Below, piece by piece: positions 17,361 to 25,872 of a DNA stretch of 64,000 nucleotides (within the stretch, counting starts at the first letter, position 1; each line of letters starts with the position of its first letter). The position numbers and the translations under genes are program-made. The notes below the pieces were generated by a model. That model was not told the origin of the DNA and ran no database searches. It worked only from the letters and a program-made list of their open reading frames with translations. Source of the DNA: Bizionia sp. (GTDB lineage Bacteria; Bacteroidota; Bacteroidia; Flavobacteriales; Flavobacteriaceae); contig JAHDHI010000011.1 of assembly GCA_020631395.1 (NCBI GenBank), positions 16,879 through 80,878 on the forward strand, read 5' to 3'.

Positions 17361-19547
17361 TTGAAAAAATTTCCAAATTACAAGCAAACCGAAGCCAAGG
17401 ATTGTGGTCCCACGTGCATAAAGATCATTGCCAAGCATTATGGCAAAATCATTAACACCCAACAATTGCGAATCCTCAGTGAAACGACTAGAGAGGGAAG
17501 TAGCCTATTGGGGCTTAGTGAAGCCGTAGAATCAGTAGGCTTTAAATCTCTTGGAATAAAACTAACCTACAAAAAACTCTTAGAAGCCCCATTGCCTTGC
17601 ATTGTACACTGGAATAAAAATCACTACGCAATTGTATACAAAATACACAAAGGAAACATATATGTATCAGATCCAGCCCACGGTTTAATAACCTATGAAA
17701 AAAAAGAATTCATTAGCCATTGGATTGGCAACAATGCAACAGAAGAAACAGAAGAAGGCATTGCTTTGCTTGTTGAACCAACCCCAAAATTCTATCAATC
17801 GGAATTTGATGAGGATGAAAAATTCGGATTTGGATTCATTTTCAAATACTTGTTCAAATACAAGAAATTCATAATTCAATTGATCATTGGATTGTTGGCG
17901 GGCAGCTTACTACAATTGACATTCCCTTTTTTAACCCAAAGTGTCGTCGATGTAGGTATTAAAAACCAAGACTTGAACTTCATTTATCTAATACTATTTG
18001 CTCAATTATTTTTGTTTGTAGGAAAGGCATCATTGGAAATAATTAGAAGTTGGATCCTATTGCACCTTAGTACACGAATCAACATTTCTCTGATTTCGGA
18101 TTTTTTCATCAAGTTGATGAAATTGCCCATCTCCTATTTCGATGTTCGCATGACTGGGGATCTGCTACAAAGAATAAACGATCACAAACGAATAGAAAGA
18201 ATACTTACCACCTCTTCTCTTACTGTTTTATTTTCCTTTTTCAACCTCATGATATTCAGTTTGGTATTAGGCTACTATAGCTTGCAAATATTCGGGGTAT
18301 TCGTATTGGGAAGTCTCATGTACTTTGGCTGGGTATTGTTCTTCTTCAAGAAACGGAAAGAGCTTGATTACAAACGGTTTTCACAAGTAAGTCAAGAACA
18401 AAGCAAGGTCATTGAGTTGATAAACGGAATGCAAGAAATAAAGCTTCACAATGCTGAAAGACGCATGCGATGGAATTGGGAATATGTACAAGCTCGTTTA
18501 TTTAAAGTTGCCACCAAAAGTCTAGCTTTGGAACAAACCCAAAGCGTAGGATCAAACTTCATCAATGAACTTAAAAACATGTTCATCACCATTCTATCTG
18601 CCAAACTAGTCATTGATGGACAAATTACATTGGGAATGATGATGGCCATTAGTTACATAGTAGGTCAATTAAACGGGCCTATTGTACAACTAATCAATTT
18701 TATGAGGGATGTACAAGATGCACAAATCTCCATTGATAGATTAGGGGAAATCCACAATATGGAAGATGAAGAAAAACCAGAAGACCAAAAGCTCATCAAC
18801 ATTCCAGAAAACCCGACAATTAAATTGAATACTGTCTCTTTTAGATATACAGGTGGTTTGGAGCCTGTATTAAAAGACTTGTCCCTTGAAATCCCTGCAA
18901 ATAAAACAACTGCCATCGTTGGTGTTAGTGGGAGTGGCAAAACTACCTTAATGAAATTGCTACTTGGTTTTTATCTGGTGGACAAAGGTGACATAATGGT
19001 TAACAGCTTCAATCTGAAAAACATTTCACAAAGCGAATGGAGAAGAAATTGTGGAGTGGTGATGCAAGAGGGCTATATTTTTAACGATACCATTGCAAAA
19101 AACATTGCCGTAGGTGAAGATCACGTAGATACAGAGAAATTAGCACATGCAATAGACGTGGCCAACATATCTGACTATATAGATGGGCTTCCATTGGGTT
19201 ATAACACAAAAATAGGAAGCGAAGGAAATGGGCTTAGTACTGGACAAAAACAACGATTGTTAATTGCACGATCAGTCTATAAAAATCCAAAGATTCTATT
19301 TTTTGACGAAGCAACCAGTGCCTTGGACGCCAATAATGAAAAGGTGATCATGGGAAAATTAAATGAATTCTTTTCAAACAAGACAGCCGTAGTCATTGCT
19401 CATAGACTGAGTACCGTAAAAAAAGCGCATCAAATAGTAGTATTGGATAAAGGAAAGATCAAAGAAAAAGGAACTCATGAGGAGTTAATCAAATTAAATG
19501 GAAGCTATTACCATCTCGTAAAAAACCAATTGGATTTAGGTAAATAA
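17361..19547 (+). CDS. Peptidase C39 ABC exporter (PCAT)
   Basis: 728 residues: a C39 leader peptidase with Cys15 (EAKDCGPTC), His88 (NHYAIVY) and Asp104 (SDPAHG), an ABC transmembrane domain with six segments from about 170 to 440, and a nucleotide-binding domain with Walker A GVSGSGKTTL, signature LSTGQKQRL and Walker B ILFFDEATSAL. It should cut precursors after Gly-Gly and export the cores. Start is TTG at 17361, placing the catalytic cysteine at the usual position. It sits between precursor 1 and precursors 2-3, with the HlyD partner downstream. Confidence 0.95.
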   Translation: MKKFPNYKQTEAKDCGPTCIKIIAKHYGKIINTQQLRILSETTREGSSLLGLSEAVESVGFKSLGIKLTYKKLLEAPLPCIVHWNKNHYAIVYKIHKGNIYVSDPAHGLITYEKKEFISHWIGNNATEETEEGIALLVEPTPKFYQSEFDEDEKFGFGFIFKYLFKYKKFIIQLIIGLLAGSLLQLTFPFLTQSVVDVGIKNQDLNFIYLILFAQLFLFVGKASLEIIRSWILLHLSTRINISLISDFFIKLMKLPISYFDVRMTGDLLQRINDHKRIERILTTSSLTVLFSFFNLMIFSLVLGYYSLQIFGVFVLGSLMYFGWVLFFFKKRKELDYKRFSQVSQEQSKVIELINGMQEIKLHNAERRMRWNWEYVQARLFKVATKSLALEQTQSVGSNFINELKNMFITILSAKLVIDGQITLGMMMAISYIVGQLNGPIVQLINFMRDVQDAQISIDRLGEIHNMEDEEKPEDQKLINIPENPTIKLNTVSFRYTGGLEPVLKDLSLEIPANKTTAIVGVSGSGKTTLMKLLLGFYLVDKGDIMVNSFNLKNISQSEWRRNCGVVMQEGYIFNDTIAKNIAVGEDHVDTEKLAHAIDVANISDYIDGLPLGYNTKIGSEGNGLSTGQKQRLLIARSVYKNPKILFFDEATSALDANNEKVIMGKLNEFFSNKTAVVIAHRLSTVKKAHQIVVLDKGKIKEKGTHEELIKLNGSYYHLVKNQLDLGK

Positions 19548-19563
19548 CACATAGAAACATTCT

Positions 19564-19611
19564 CTTGCGAGGAATAGACACAAACCTTGAGTGTCTTTAA
19601 AATGTTCAAGG
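19564..19611 (+). promoter_or_regulatory. Leader element copy 2
   Basis: CTTGCGAG (19564-19571), stem 1 AGACAC/GTGTCT (19576-19581 with 19591-19596), and CCTTGA in its loop (19585-19590) complementary to TCAAGG (19606-19611). Geometry: loop 1 of three bases, none between helices, loop 3 of nine bases, as in H-type pseudoknots. Ends 31 bases before precursor 2. Confidence 0.65.
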
Positions 19612-19642
19612 GTTTAATTACAATTAATCAAATCATTTAAAA

Positions 19643-19849
19643 ATGAAAAAACAAATCTCAAATTTAGGAAAAGCTTTAAACAAAGCTGAACAAAAACAAA
19701 TCAATGGAGGAGACAAGTGTCTTGGAATGCCTGGCCCCAGTTGCTATGGAATGCCTGGAATGAATTGTGGTAGTTGTGAAGATTACAATGCCTTACCTCC
19801 TAAATATCAAACATGCGTAATGGTTTACGTAGGTTGCTTTTCAGTTTAA
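19643..19849 (+). CDS. Double-glycine precursor peptide 2
   Basis: 68 residues. Leader 1-23 ends LNKAEQKQINGG and is nearly identical to that of precursor 3. The 45-residue core has six cysteines spaced C-x7-C-x7-C-x2-C-x12-C-x6-C and contains an imperfect tandem octapeptide around two GMPG units. It follows the exporter gene and leader copy 2. Expected processing after Gly23 by the C39 exporter, and disulfide formation outside the membrane. Activity is unknown; bacteriocin-like or signalling roles are possible. Confidence 0.85.
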   Translation: MKKQISNLGKALNKAEQKQINGGDKCLGMPGPSCYGMPGMNCGSCEDYNALPPKYQTCVMVYVGCFSV

Positions 19850-19858
19850 AACAATTAT

Positions 19859-19906
19859 CTCGCGAGGATATAGACACAAACCTTGAGTGTCTTTAAATGT
19901 TCAAGG
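19859..19906 (+). promoter_or_regulatory. Leader element copy 3
   Basis: CTCGCGAG (19859-19866), stem 1 AGACAC/GTGTCT (19872-19877 with 19887-19892), and loop CCTTGA (19881-19886) complementary to TCAAGG (19901-19906) with an eight-base loop 3. It is almost the same as copy 2 and ends 28 bases before precursor 3. Confidence 0.65.
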
Positions 19907-19934
19907 ATTTAATTACAATTAAATCACTTTAAAA

Positions 19935-20171
19935 ATGAAAAAATCAATTTCAAACTTAGGAAAAGCTTTAAACAAAGCTGAACAAAAACAAATCAATGGA
20001 GGTCAAGTACCTAGTTACTGTTTCGACAATGCACCTGGATATGAAGCAGAGTGTAGAGAAATAGCATTAGGTGACTTTATGAATGGTGGTTGTCCAACTT
20101 GGAACCCTTGTTTTAGTTCGGGACCAATGGGTTGCACAGACATGTGCATGAGTGATCCCACTCCAAGATAG
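19935..20171 (+). CDS. Double-glycine precursor peptide 3
   Basis: 78 residues with a leader differing from that of precursor 2 at a single residue (Ser4), then a 55-residue core with six cysteines spaced C-x10-C-x12-C-x5-C-x7-C-x3-C. Leader conservation with core divergence shows duplication followed by diversification of the mature part. An internal NGG just before the third cysteine could in principle be a second cut site, but it lacks the leader context. Same export and disulfide machinery expected as for its paralogues. Confidence 0.85.
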   Translation: MKKSISNLGKALNKAEQKQINGGQVPSYCFDNAPGYEAECREIALGDFMNGGCPTWNPCFSSGPMGCTDMCMSDPTPR

Positions 20172-20257
20172 CCAACTATGTACAAATAAGCTCGTGGTAA
20201 ACATTAAACAAGGAAACGAAACCCTTTCATACACATATCGTGAGTTATTTATAGTTT

Positions 20258-20293
20258 GACTGTAGTTGCTTTTTTTGTAAAGGCAACTCAGTC
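20258..20293 (+). terminator. Hairpin between precursor 3 and hlyD-type gene
   Basis: GACTGTAGTTGC (20258-20269) pairs with GCAACTCAGTC (20283-20293) with one bulged T, loop mostly T. No good T tract follows, so it may be a partial terminator or an RNA-stabilising end for the precursor transcripts. Confidence 0.5.
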
Positions 20294-20343
20294 ATTCTTT
20301 CAGGAATTCAATATCGTCTTTAATATTGCCATACTATTAAATC

Positions 20344-21627
20344 ATGCCAGAAAACACCCAAGATATAGAAATAAGAAGTGAAGAAGTACAAGAAATACTA
20401 AGCTATGTCCCCAATTGGATGATTCGTTGGGGAAACACCTTGTTCTTTTTGTTGATTCTAATGTTGTTGTTTATTTCTTGGTTTGTAAAATACCCCGATG
20501 TCATTACTACCGAGGTGATGATAACGACCTCATTTCCTCCAGAAAAAATCTATGCGAAATCTGGTGGTCAATTTGAAGTTTTTTTAATCAACGAAGAAGA
20601 AAACATTGAAAAACACCAAGTTTTAGCCGTCATAGAAAATAGTGCATCCTATAAAGACGTATTGCTATTGAAAAGCATTGTAGACACCATTCAATATGAA
20701 CAAAATCTATCTTTTCCCATAGATAAAATCCCTCCTTTAATTCTAGGAGACATAACTACTAGTTACTCTCAATTTGAAAACGACCATACAGAATACATCT
20801 TGAACAATGAGTTGACACCCTATAAATCAGAAACCTTTGCCAATAGAATGTCTGTTATAGAAGCCAAGGGAAGATTACAAATACTATTATCGCAAAAAGA
20901 TTTAAACTTAAAAGAGTTAGAATATAAGTTAAGCGATTTGAATCGTAGCAGAAAGATGTATGAAAAAGGAGTGATTGCCAAGAAAGAAAAAGACCAAAAA
21001 GAATTGGAGTATTTACAAGCAGCACGTTCCTACAAAAACTTGGAATCTTCCACTTCACAAATAAGAGAACTGTTAGAAAACTCCAAAAAGAATTTAGAAG
21101 GCACTTCAATCAAAAAAACTCAAAGTGACACGAGATTGCAAAAGAAAGCAATTCAATCATTCCGTTATTTGAAAAAAGCAATTAAAGACTGGGAGAAAAT
21201 GTATGCTTTAAAATCATCCATTGCAGGAAAAGTGTCTTTCTTGTCCTATTGGAATAAAAATCAAACAGTAAAAACCGGAGATTTAATTTTCACCATCATA
21301 CCGCAAAGAAACACTTCATTCATTGGAAAAATAAATGCCCCCGCCTCAAATTCTGGAAAGATAAAAAAACTGCAAAAGGTACAAATCAAACTATTGAACT
21401 ATCCTTCGGATGAATTTGGTGAACTGAACGGGAAAGTAAAATCAATATCATTGATACCTGACGAACAAGGGTATTATTTGATAGATGTCGATTTACCTAG
21501 AGAATTAATAACCACCTATGATAAAAAAATAGACTTCCGTCAAGAAATGAAGGGAAGTGCCGATATCGTTACAGAGGATTTACGATTAATAGAACGTTTT
21601 TTCTATCGACTTAAAGATGTTTTCTAG
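20344..21627 (+). CDS. HlyD-family membrane fusion protein
   Basis: 427 residues: short cytosolic N-terminus, one membrane segment near 32-49 (LFFLLILMLLFISWFV), a split biotinyl-lipoyl domain (IYAKSGGQFEVFLINEEENIEK and later SIAGKVSFLSYWNKNQTVKTGDLIF), and a long coiled coil between about 120 and 285. This is the periplasmic adaptor of type I secretion, partner of the C39 exporter 800 bases upstream; an outer membrane TolC-like channel is not encoded here. It is the last gene of the peptide cluster. An IS256-type element starts 19 bases after its stop codon. Confidence 0.92.
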   Translation: MPENTQDIEIRSEEVQEILSYVPNWMIRWGNTLFFLLILMLLFISWFVKYPDVITTEVMITTSFPPEKIYAKSGGQFEVFLINEEENIEKHQVLAVIENSASYKDVLLLKSIVDTIQYEQNLSFPIDKIPPLILGDITTSYSQFENDHTEYILNNELTPYKSETFANRMSVIEAKGRLQILLSQKDLNLKELEYKLSDLNRSRKMYEKGVIAKKEKDQKELEYLQAARSYKNLESSTSQIRELLENSKKNLEGTSIKKTQSDTRLQKKAIQSFRYLKKAIKDWEKMYALKSSIAGKVSFLSYWNKNQTVKTGDLIFTIIPQRNTSFIGKINAPASNSGKIKKLQKVQIKLLNYPSDEFGELNGKVKSISLIPDEQGYYLIDVDLPRELITTYDKKIDFRQEMKGSADIVTEDLRLIERFFYRLKDVF

Positions 21628-21638
21628 CATTGAAAACA

Positions 21639-21646
21639 GACTCATT
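21639..21646. repeat. Target site duplication, left copy
   Basis: GACTCATT, identical to 22986-22993 on the other side of the IS element. Eight bases is the usual duplication length for IS256 elements. Confidence 0.85.
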
Positions 21647-21708
21647 GAGGGTGTAAACTGAACTCTGTCTAAGATGAATTAGAATATTAATTTAACTTAG
21701 ATAGAAAA

Positions 21709-22974
21709 ATGAAAACAACAGCACAAACAGAATTAGAGAGAAAAGTGCTTGACCAATTTATGTCAGGCAAAAATCTTTTCGGCAAAGACGGTGCATTTGC
21801 TCCGATGTTAAAGAATGTAATTGAAAAAGCCCTTGAGGCTGAGATGGCAGGCCATTTGGATGAAAAAGAGCGTTCTGGGGGCAACAAGCGCAATGGCCGT
21901 GGCAAGAAAACGGTCAAGAGTGGTTTTGGCACTTTTGACATTGACACTCCCCAAGATCGCCAGAGCAATTTTGAACCCGAACTGGTAAAGAAACGTCAAA
22001 CCATTCTAGCAGATAACCTTTCCGAGAAGATCATTGGTCTCTATGGTCTTGGGATGAGCTACCGAGATATATCCTCTCATATCAAAGAGATGTATGATAC
22101 TGATATTTCTCACACGGTATTGAGTCAAATTACCGATCGTATCATTCCAGATGTAAAAACTTGGCAAAATCGCCCCTTAGAGCCTCTATACTGCATTGTC
22201 TGGCTCGATGCGATGCATTACAAGGTCAAAGTCGATGGCAAGATACAACACAAGGCACTCTACAATGTATTGGGTATCAACAAAGATGGCTGCAAGGAAA
22301 TATTGGGAATGTACCTCTCAGAGAGCGAAGGTGCTAACTTCTGGCTTGCGGTATTGACAGATTTACAACAACGTGGGTTAGAAGACATCTTAATTGCCTG
22401 TACAGACAATCTCAAAGGCTTTACACAGGCGATACTGAGTATATATCCAAAGACACAGGTTCAGCTCTGCATCGTGCATCAAATACGGAATTCTTTGAAG
22501 TATATCGCTTCCAAGGATCAAAAGGAATTCATGAAAGACTTGAAACGTGTTTACAGGGCTACGGGTAAACAAACAGCAGAAGACGAGCTACTTCTTTTAG
22601 GAGAGAAATGGGGGGATAAATATCCTGTAGTGATTGAATCTTGGGAACGTAACTGGGAACAGCTCTCTCAATATTTTCAGTATACACAGCCCATTAGAAA
22701 GATCATCTATACAACTAATGCTGTAGAAGGGTTCCACCGCCAAGTGCGTAAGGTCACCAAAACCAAAGGAGCATTTACAAATGATATGGCACTACTCAAG
22801 CTGGTCTATCTGGTCACAAAGAACATAGAAAAGAAATGGACGGCTCCACTGCATAACTGGAGTTTGACCGTTCAACAACTTTACATTAAATTTGGAGATA
22901 GAATCCAACTGGATTTAGCAACCAATTCTATTGGGACTAGTCCCAATAGAATTGAACCATCAGACAGAGTTTAA
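21709..22974 (+). CDS. IS256-family transposase
   Basis: 421-residue DDE transposase of the mutator superfamily. Catalytic residues appear intact: Asp167 in VWLDAMHYKV, Asp233 in ACTDNLKGF, Glu340 in NAVEGFHRQVRK, with the family C/D-H region QLCIVHQIRNSLKYI between. Full length for the family, no frameshift. The last codons are contained in a 32-bp perfect palindrome. It should catalyse copy-paste-type transposition of the surrounding element. Confidence 0.96.
   Translation: MKTTAQTELERKVLDQFMSGKNLFGKDGAFAPMLKNVIEKALEAEMAGHLDEKERSGGNKRNGRGKKTVKSGFGTFDIDTPQDRQSNFEPELVKKRQTILADNLSEKIIGLYGLGMSYRDISSHIKEMYDTDISHTVLSQITDRIIPDVKTWQNRPLEPLYCIVWLDAMHYKVKVDGKIQHKALYNVLGINKDGCKEILGMYLSESEGANFWLAVLTDLQQRGLEDILIACTDNLKGFTQAILSIYPKTQVQLCIVHQIRNSLKYIASKDQKEFMKDLKRVYRATGKQTAEDELLLLGEKWGDKYPVVIESWERNWEQLSQYFQYTQPIRKIIYTTNAVEGFHRQVRKVTKTKGAFTNDMALLKLVYLVTKNIEKKWTAPLHNWSLTVQQLYIKFGDRIQLDLATNSIGTSPNRIEPSDRV
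22923..22954. repeat. 32-bp perfect palindrome in the transposase 3' end
   Basis: Centred on ACTAGT, arms of 16 bases each, covering codons near residues 406-416 of the transposase and ending 20 bases before its stop. In RNA it would form a long hairpin; it could limit read-through into or out of the element. Confidence 0.8.
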
Positions 22975-22985
22975 TTTACAGACCC

Positions 22986-22993
22986 GACTCATT
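22986..22993. repeat. Target site duplication, right copy
   Basis: GACTCATT directly after the right inverted repeat of the IS element, identical to the left copy. Confidence 0.85.
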
Positions 22994-23009
22994 TCATCAA
23001 TCAATAAGA

Positions 23010-23039
23010 AAAAGCCTTTCCTAATTAGGAAAGGCTTTT
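23010..23039. terminator. Bidirectional terminator before valS
   Basis: Near-perfect palindrome with arms AAAAGCCTTTCCTAA/TTAGGAAAGGCTTTT; it has an A tract on one side and T tract on the other, so it can stop transcripts from both the peptide cluster and the minus-strand valS. Confidence 0.85.
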
Positions 23040-23060
23040 AAATATAGTCATTTTTAATCC

Positions 23061-25694
23061 TTATTGCAACGAAGCCAAACTAGTCTTCAAGGTTTCTATT
23101 TTTGCCAAAGCATCAGATTCCTTTTTACGCTCATTGGCTATAACTTGCTCTGGAGCTCCTGCAACAAAACGCTCATTGGACAGTTTCTTCTGTACGGATT
23201 TCAAGAATCCTTCTGTATAATTCAACTCGTCAGACAGTTTTTTAATCTCTGCATCAACATCGATCCTTCCTCCCATCGGCACGAAATATTCGTTCGATTT
23301 CACTCTAAAGGTCAATGCACCATCCACTGTTTCTGTCACGTAATCCACACTTCCTAGATTTCCTAGTTTAGCTATGACCTCGTCAAAGGTGGTCGTTGTC
23401 TTCTCATTGTTTATTATCGAAAATCCAATGGCGTCCTTAAATGGAATGTTCTTTTGTTTTCTAATGTTTCTTATACCAGAAATCACCTCCGAAGCAAAAT
23501 CAAATTCAGAAATCAAACTTTCGTTTACAGGTTTGGTTTCTGGCCATTTGGAAATTATCAATGCTTCTTCTGGAGTTCTTTCCGAGATTTGATGCCAAAT
23601 TTCTTCAGTCAAGAAGGGCATGAATGGATGCACTATCTTTAAATTGTCTTCAAAAATGGACATTACGCTATTGTATGTCTTCTTATCTATTGGTTGTTGA
23701 TATGCTGGTTTAACCATTTCTAGCAACCATCCACAAAAGTCATCGTAAATCAGCTTGTAAATAGCCATCAAGGCATCGCTCAATCTGTACTTGCCGAAAT
23801 GATCTTCAATTTCCATGAGCGCCTTTTGAAACTTCGACTCAAACCACTCGATTGCAATTTTACTCGAATTTGGTTGCTCAATATCTTCCACACTCCAAAT
23901 CGTCGTTAGATAGAGGGCACTCCATAGTTTGTTCCCAAGCCCTTTTCCTTGTTGGCATAAGGCTTCATCAAACATTAAATCGTTTCCTGCTGCACTACTT
24001 AGCAATAAACCTACACGAACTCCATCTGCGCTGTATTCTTCGATGAGCTTCAATGCATCGGGAGAATTCCCCAATGACTTGCTCATTTTTCGACGTTGCT
24101 TGTCACGAACCAGACCTGTCAAATACACATTGTTAAATGGCTTTTCTCCTTTGTACTCGTACCCTGATATAATCATACGAGCTACCCAGAAAAACAAGAT
24201 GTCTGGCCCTGTTACCAAATCGTTTGTTGGATAGTAGTATTTTATATCTTCATTTTCAGGGTTTCTAATCCCATCGAACACGCTCATTGGCCACAACCAA
24301 GAGGAAAACCAAGTATCCAGAGCATCTGTATCCTGCTTTAAATCTCCTGTCTTCAAGGCTGTGTTTCCTGTTTTTTCTTGTGCTTTGACTAAAGCTTCTT
24401 CCTTGTTTTCCGCCACAACGAAATCTTCTTTCCCGTCTCCATAGAAATAGGCTGGAATTTGTTGCCCCCAAAGCAACTGCCTGGAAATGTTCCAATCCCG
24501 AATGTTTTCCATCCAGTGACGATACGTATTTTCAAATTTCTTCGGAAATAAATTAATTTCAGAATCCTCTCCTAAAACGGCTTTAATGGCAGGTTTCACC
24601 AACTCTTCCATTTTCAAGAACCATTGATCACTCAATCTTGGTTCGATAACTGCTTTTGTCCTTTCGGATGTCCCTACTTTGTTTACATGTGTTTCTGTTT
24701 TTGCCAACACGCCTGTTTCCTCCAATAGTTTTGCTACGGCTTTTCTTGCCACAAAACGATCTTGGCCTTCAAACTGCATTCCGAAGCTATTCAAAGAAGC
24801 ATCTTCGTTGAAGATGTCCACAACTTCCAATTTGTGCTTGTCTCCTAAAATTTTATCATTTTCATCGTGCGCAGGTGTAACTTTCAAACATCCCGTTCCA
24901 AATTCCACATCTACATATTCATCTTCTATGATTGGAATTACCCTGTTGCAAATAGGCACGATTGCATTTTTTCCTTTTAGGTGTGAAAAACGCTCATCGT
25001 TTGGATTGATGCATATAGCAGTATCCCCAAAAATGGTTTCAGGTCTCGTCGTGGCGATCGTCAACGTATCCTTACTTCCTTCAATCTTGTAATTCAAATA
25101 GTATAACAAGCCTTGGCGCTCTTCATGAATCACTTCCTCATCGGACAATGTCGTTTTGGCCTCAGGATCCCAATTTACCATTCTATATCCTCTATAGATC
25201 AACCCCTTTTCATGCAAGTCTACAAATACCTTTATTACAGCTTCTGACATATCGTCATCCATTGTGAATTTTGTTCTGTCCCAATCACATGAACACCCTA
25301 ATTTTTTAAGCTGTTCTAGGATTACGCCTCCATACTCTTCCGTCCATTCCCATGCATGTTTCAAGAATTCCTCACGAGTCAGGTCATTCTTGTCAATCCC
25401 TTGTTCTTTCAATTTAGCCACTACCTTTGCTTCTGTTGCAATGGAAGCATGATCCGTCCCTGGCACCCAACATGCATTTTTGCCAAGCAATCTAGCACGG
25501 CGAATCAACACATCTTGAATGGTGTTGTTCAACATATGCCCCATATGTAACACTCCTGTGACGTTTGGAGGCGGAATAACGATCGTATACGGTTCTCTTT
25601 CGTCTGGTGTAGAGTGAAAATAATTGTTTTTCATCCAGTAGTCGTACCACTTGCTTTCTACCTGTTTTGCATCATATTTTGATGGAATGCTCAT
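23061..25694 (-). CDS. valS: Valyl-tRNA synthetase
   Basis: 877-residue class I synthetase that charges tRNA-Val. The HIGH motif is seen as PNVTGVLHMGHMLNN near residue 42, the editing domain contains TIATTRPETIFGD, and KMSKS is in RRKMSKSLGNSPD near 535. The C-terminal coiled-coil arm typical of ValS is present (ELNYTEGFLKSVQKKLSNERFV). Normal length. The ATG at 25694 gives the family N-terminus (IPSKYDAKQVESKWYDYW). It is divergent from the DUF1573 gene and is followed by a bidirectional terminator. Confidence 0.98.
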   Translation of the reverse strand: MSIPSKYDAKQVESKWYDYWMKNNYFHSTPDEREPYTIVIPPPNVTGVLHMGHMLNNTIQDVLIRRARLLGKNACWVPGTDHASIATEAKVVAKLKEQGIDKNDLTREEFLKHAWEWTEEYGGVILEQLKKLGCSCDWDRTKFTMDDDMSEAVIKVFVDLHEKGLIYRGYRMVNWDPEAKTTLSDEEVIHEERQGLLYYLNYKIEGSKDTLTIATTRPETIFGDTAICINPNDERFSHLKGKNAIVPICNRVIPIIEDEYVDVEFGTGCLKVTPAHDENDKILGDKHKLEVVDIFNEDASLNSFGMQFEGQDRFVARKAVAKLLEETGVLAKTETHVNKVGTSERTKAVIEPRLSDQWFLKMEELVKPAIKAVLGEDSEINLFPKKFENTYRHWMENIRDWNISRQLLWGQQIPAYFYGDGKEDFVVAENKEEALVKAQEKTGNTALKTGDLKQDTDALDTWFSSWLWPMSVFDGIRNPENEDIKYYYPTNDLVTGPDILFFWVARMIISGYEYKGEKPFNNVYLTGLVRDKQRRKMSKSLGNSPDALKLIEEYSADGVRVGLLLSSAAGNDLMFDEALCQQGKGLGNKLWSALYLTTIWSVEDIEQPNSSKIAIEWFESKFQKALMEIEDHFGKYRLSDALMAIYKLIYDDFCGWLLEMVKPAYQQPIDKKTYNSVMSIFEDNLKIVHPFMPFLTEEIWHQISERTPEEALIISKWPETKPVNESLISEFDFASEVISGIRNIRKQKNIPFKDAIGFSIINNEKTTTTFDEVIAKLGNLGSVDYVTETVDGALTFRVKSNEYFVPMGGRIDVDAEIKKLSDELNYTEGFLKSVQKKLSNERFVAGAPEQVIANERKKESDALAKIETLKTSLASLQ

Positions 25695-25796
25695 ACTTTG
25701 GAATAGTTTTTGAAATTAATTAACAAAAATACTTATATTTCTGTTTCTGTGAAATTATAACGGATATTAATGTATAGTTAAATAGGTTATATGCAT

Positions 25797-25827
25797 TTGC
25801 AAGAGTGCATTACATCTAATATTTTTG
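25797..25827 (+). promoter_or_regulatory. Promoter of the DUF1573 gene
   Basis: TTG (25797-25799), 20-base spacer, TATTTTTG (25820-25827): a good match to the Bacteroidota vegetative promoter, 45 bases before the start codon. Confidence 0.65.
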
Positions 25828-25872
25828 CAGAACGAATAAAAAGTAGTTAGATTTACAAATAAATAAAACAAA

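Larger units (their letters stand above)
21647..22985 (+). mobile_element. Complete IS256-family insertion sequence
   Basis: 1339-bp element bounded by imperfect inverted repeats: left end GAGGGTGTAAACTGAACTCT (21647-21666) and, read inward from 22985, GGGTCTGTAAATTAAACTCT; both continue GTCT. It has one transposase gene and perfect 8-bp target duplications, so insertion is recent. It lies between the HlyD-type gene and that gene's likely terminator at 23010-23039, without breaking a coding region. Confidence 0.93.

Noticed and set aside
17029..19906. Repeated elements as a CRISPR array or phage attachment sites
   Set aside because: Only three copies, separated by 300 to 2500 bases, each in the same place upstream of a precursor gene and with conserved secondary structure; no cas or integrase gene.
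20089..20094. Internal Gly-Gly in precursor 3 as the true processing site
   Set aside because: It lacks the hydrophobic and acidic leader context that precedes the first Gly-Gly, and cutting there would leave an odd small core.
17106..20171. Lanthipeptide or sactipeptide precursors
   Set aside because: No LanM/LanB/LanC, radical SAM or cyclodehydratase gene lies in the cluster; the only redox partner is a disulfide-forming fusion protein.
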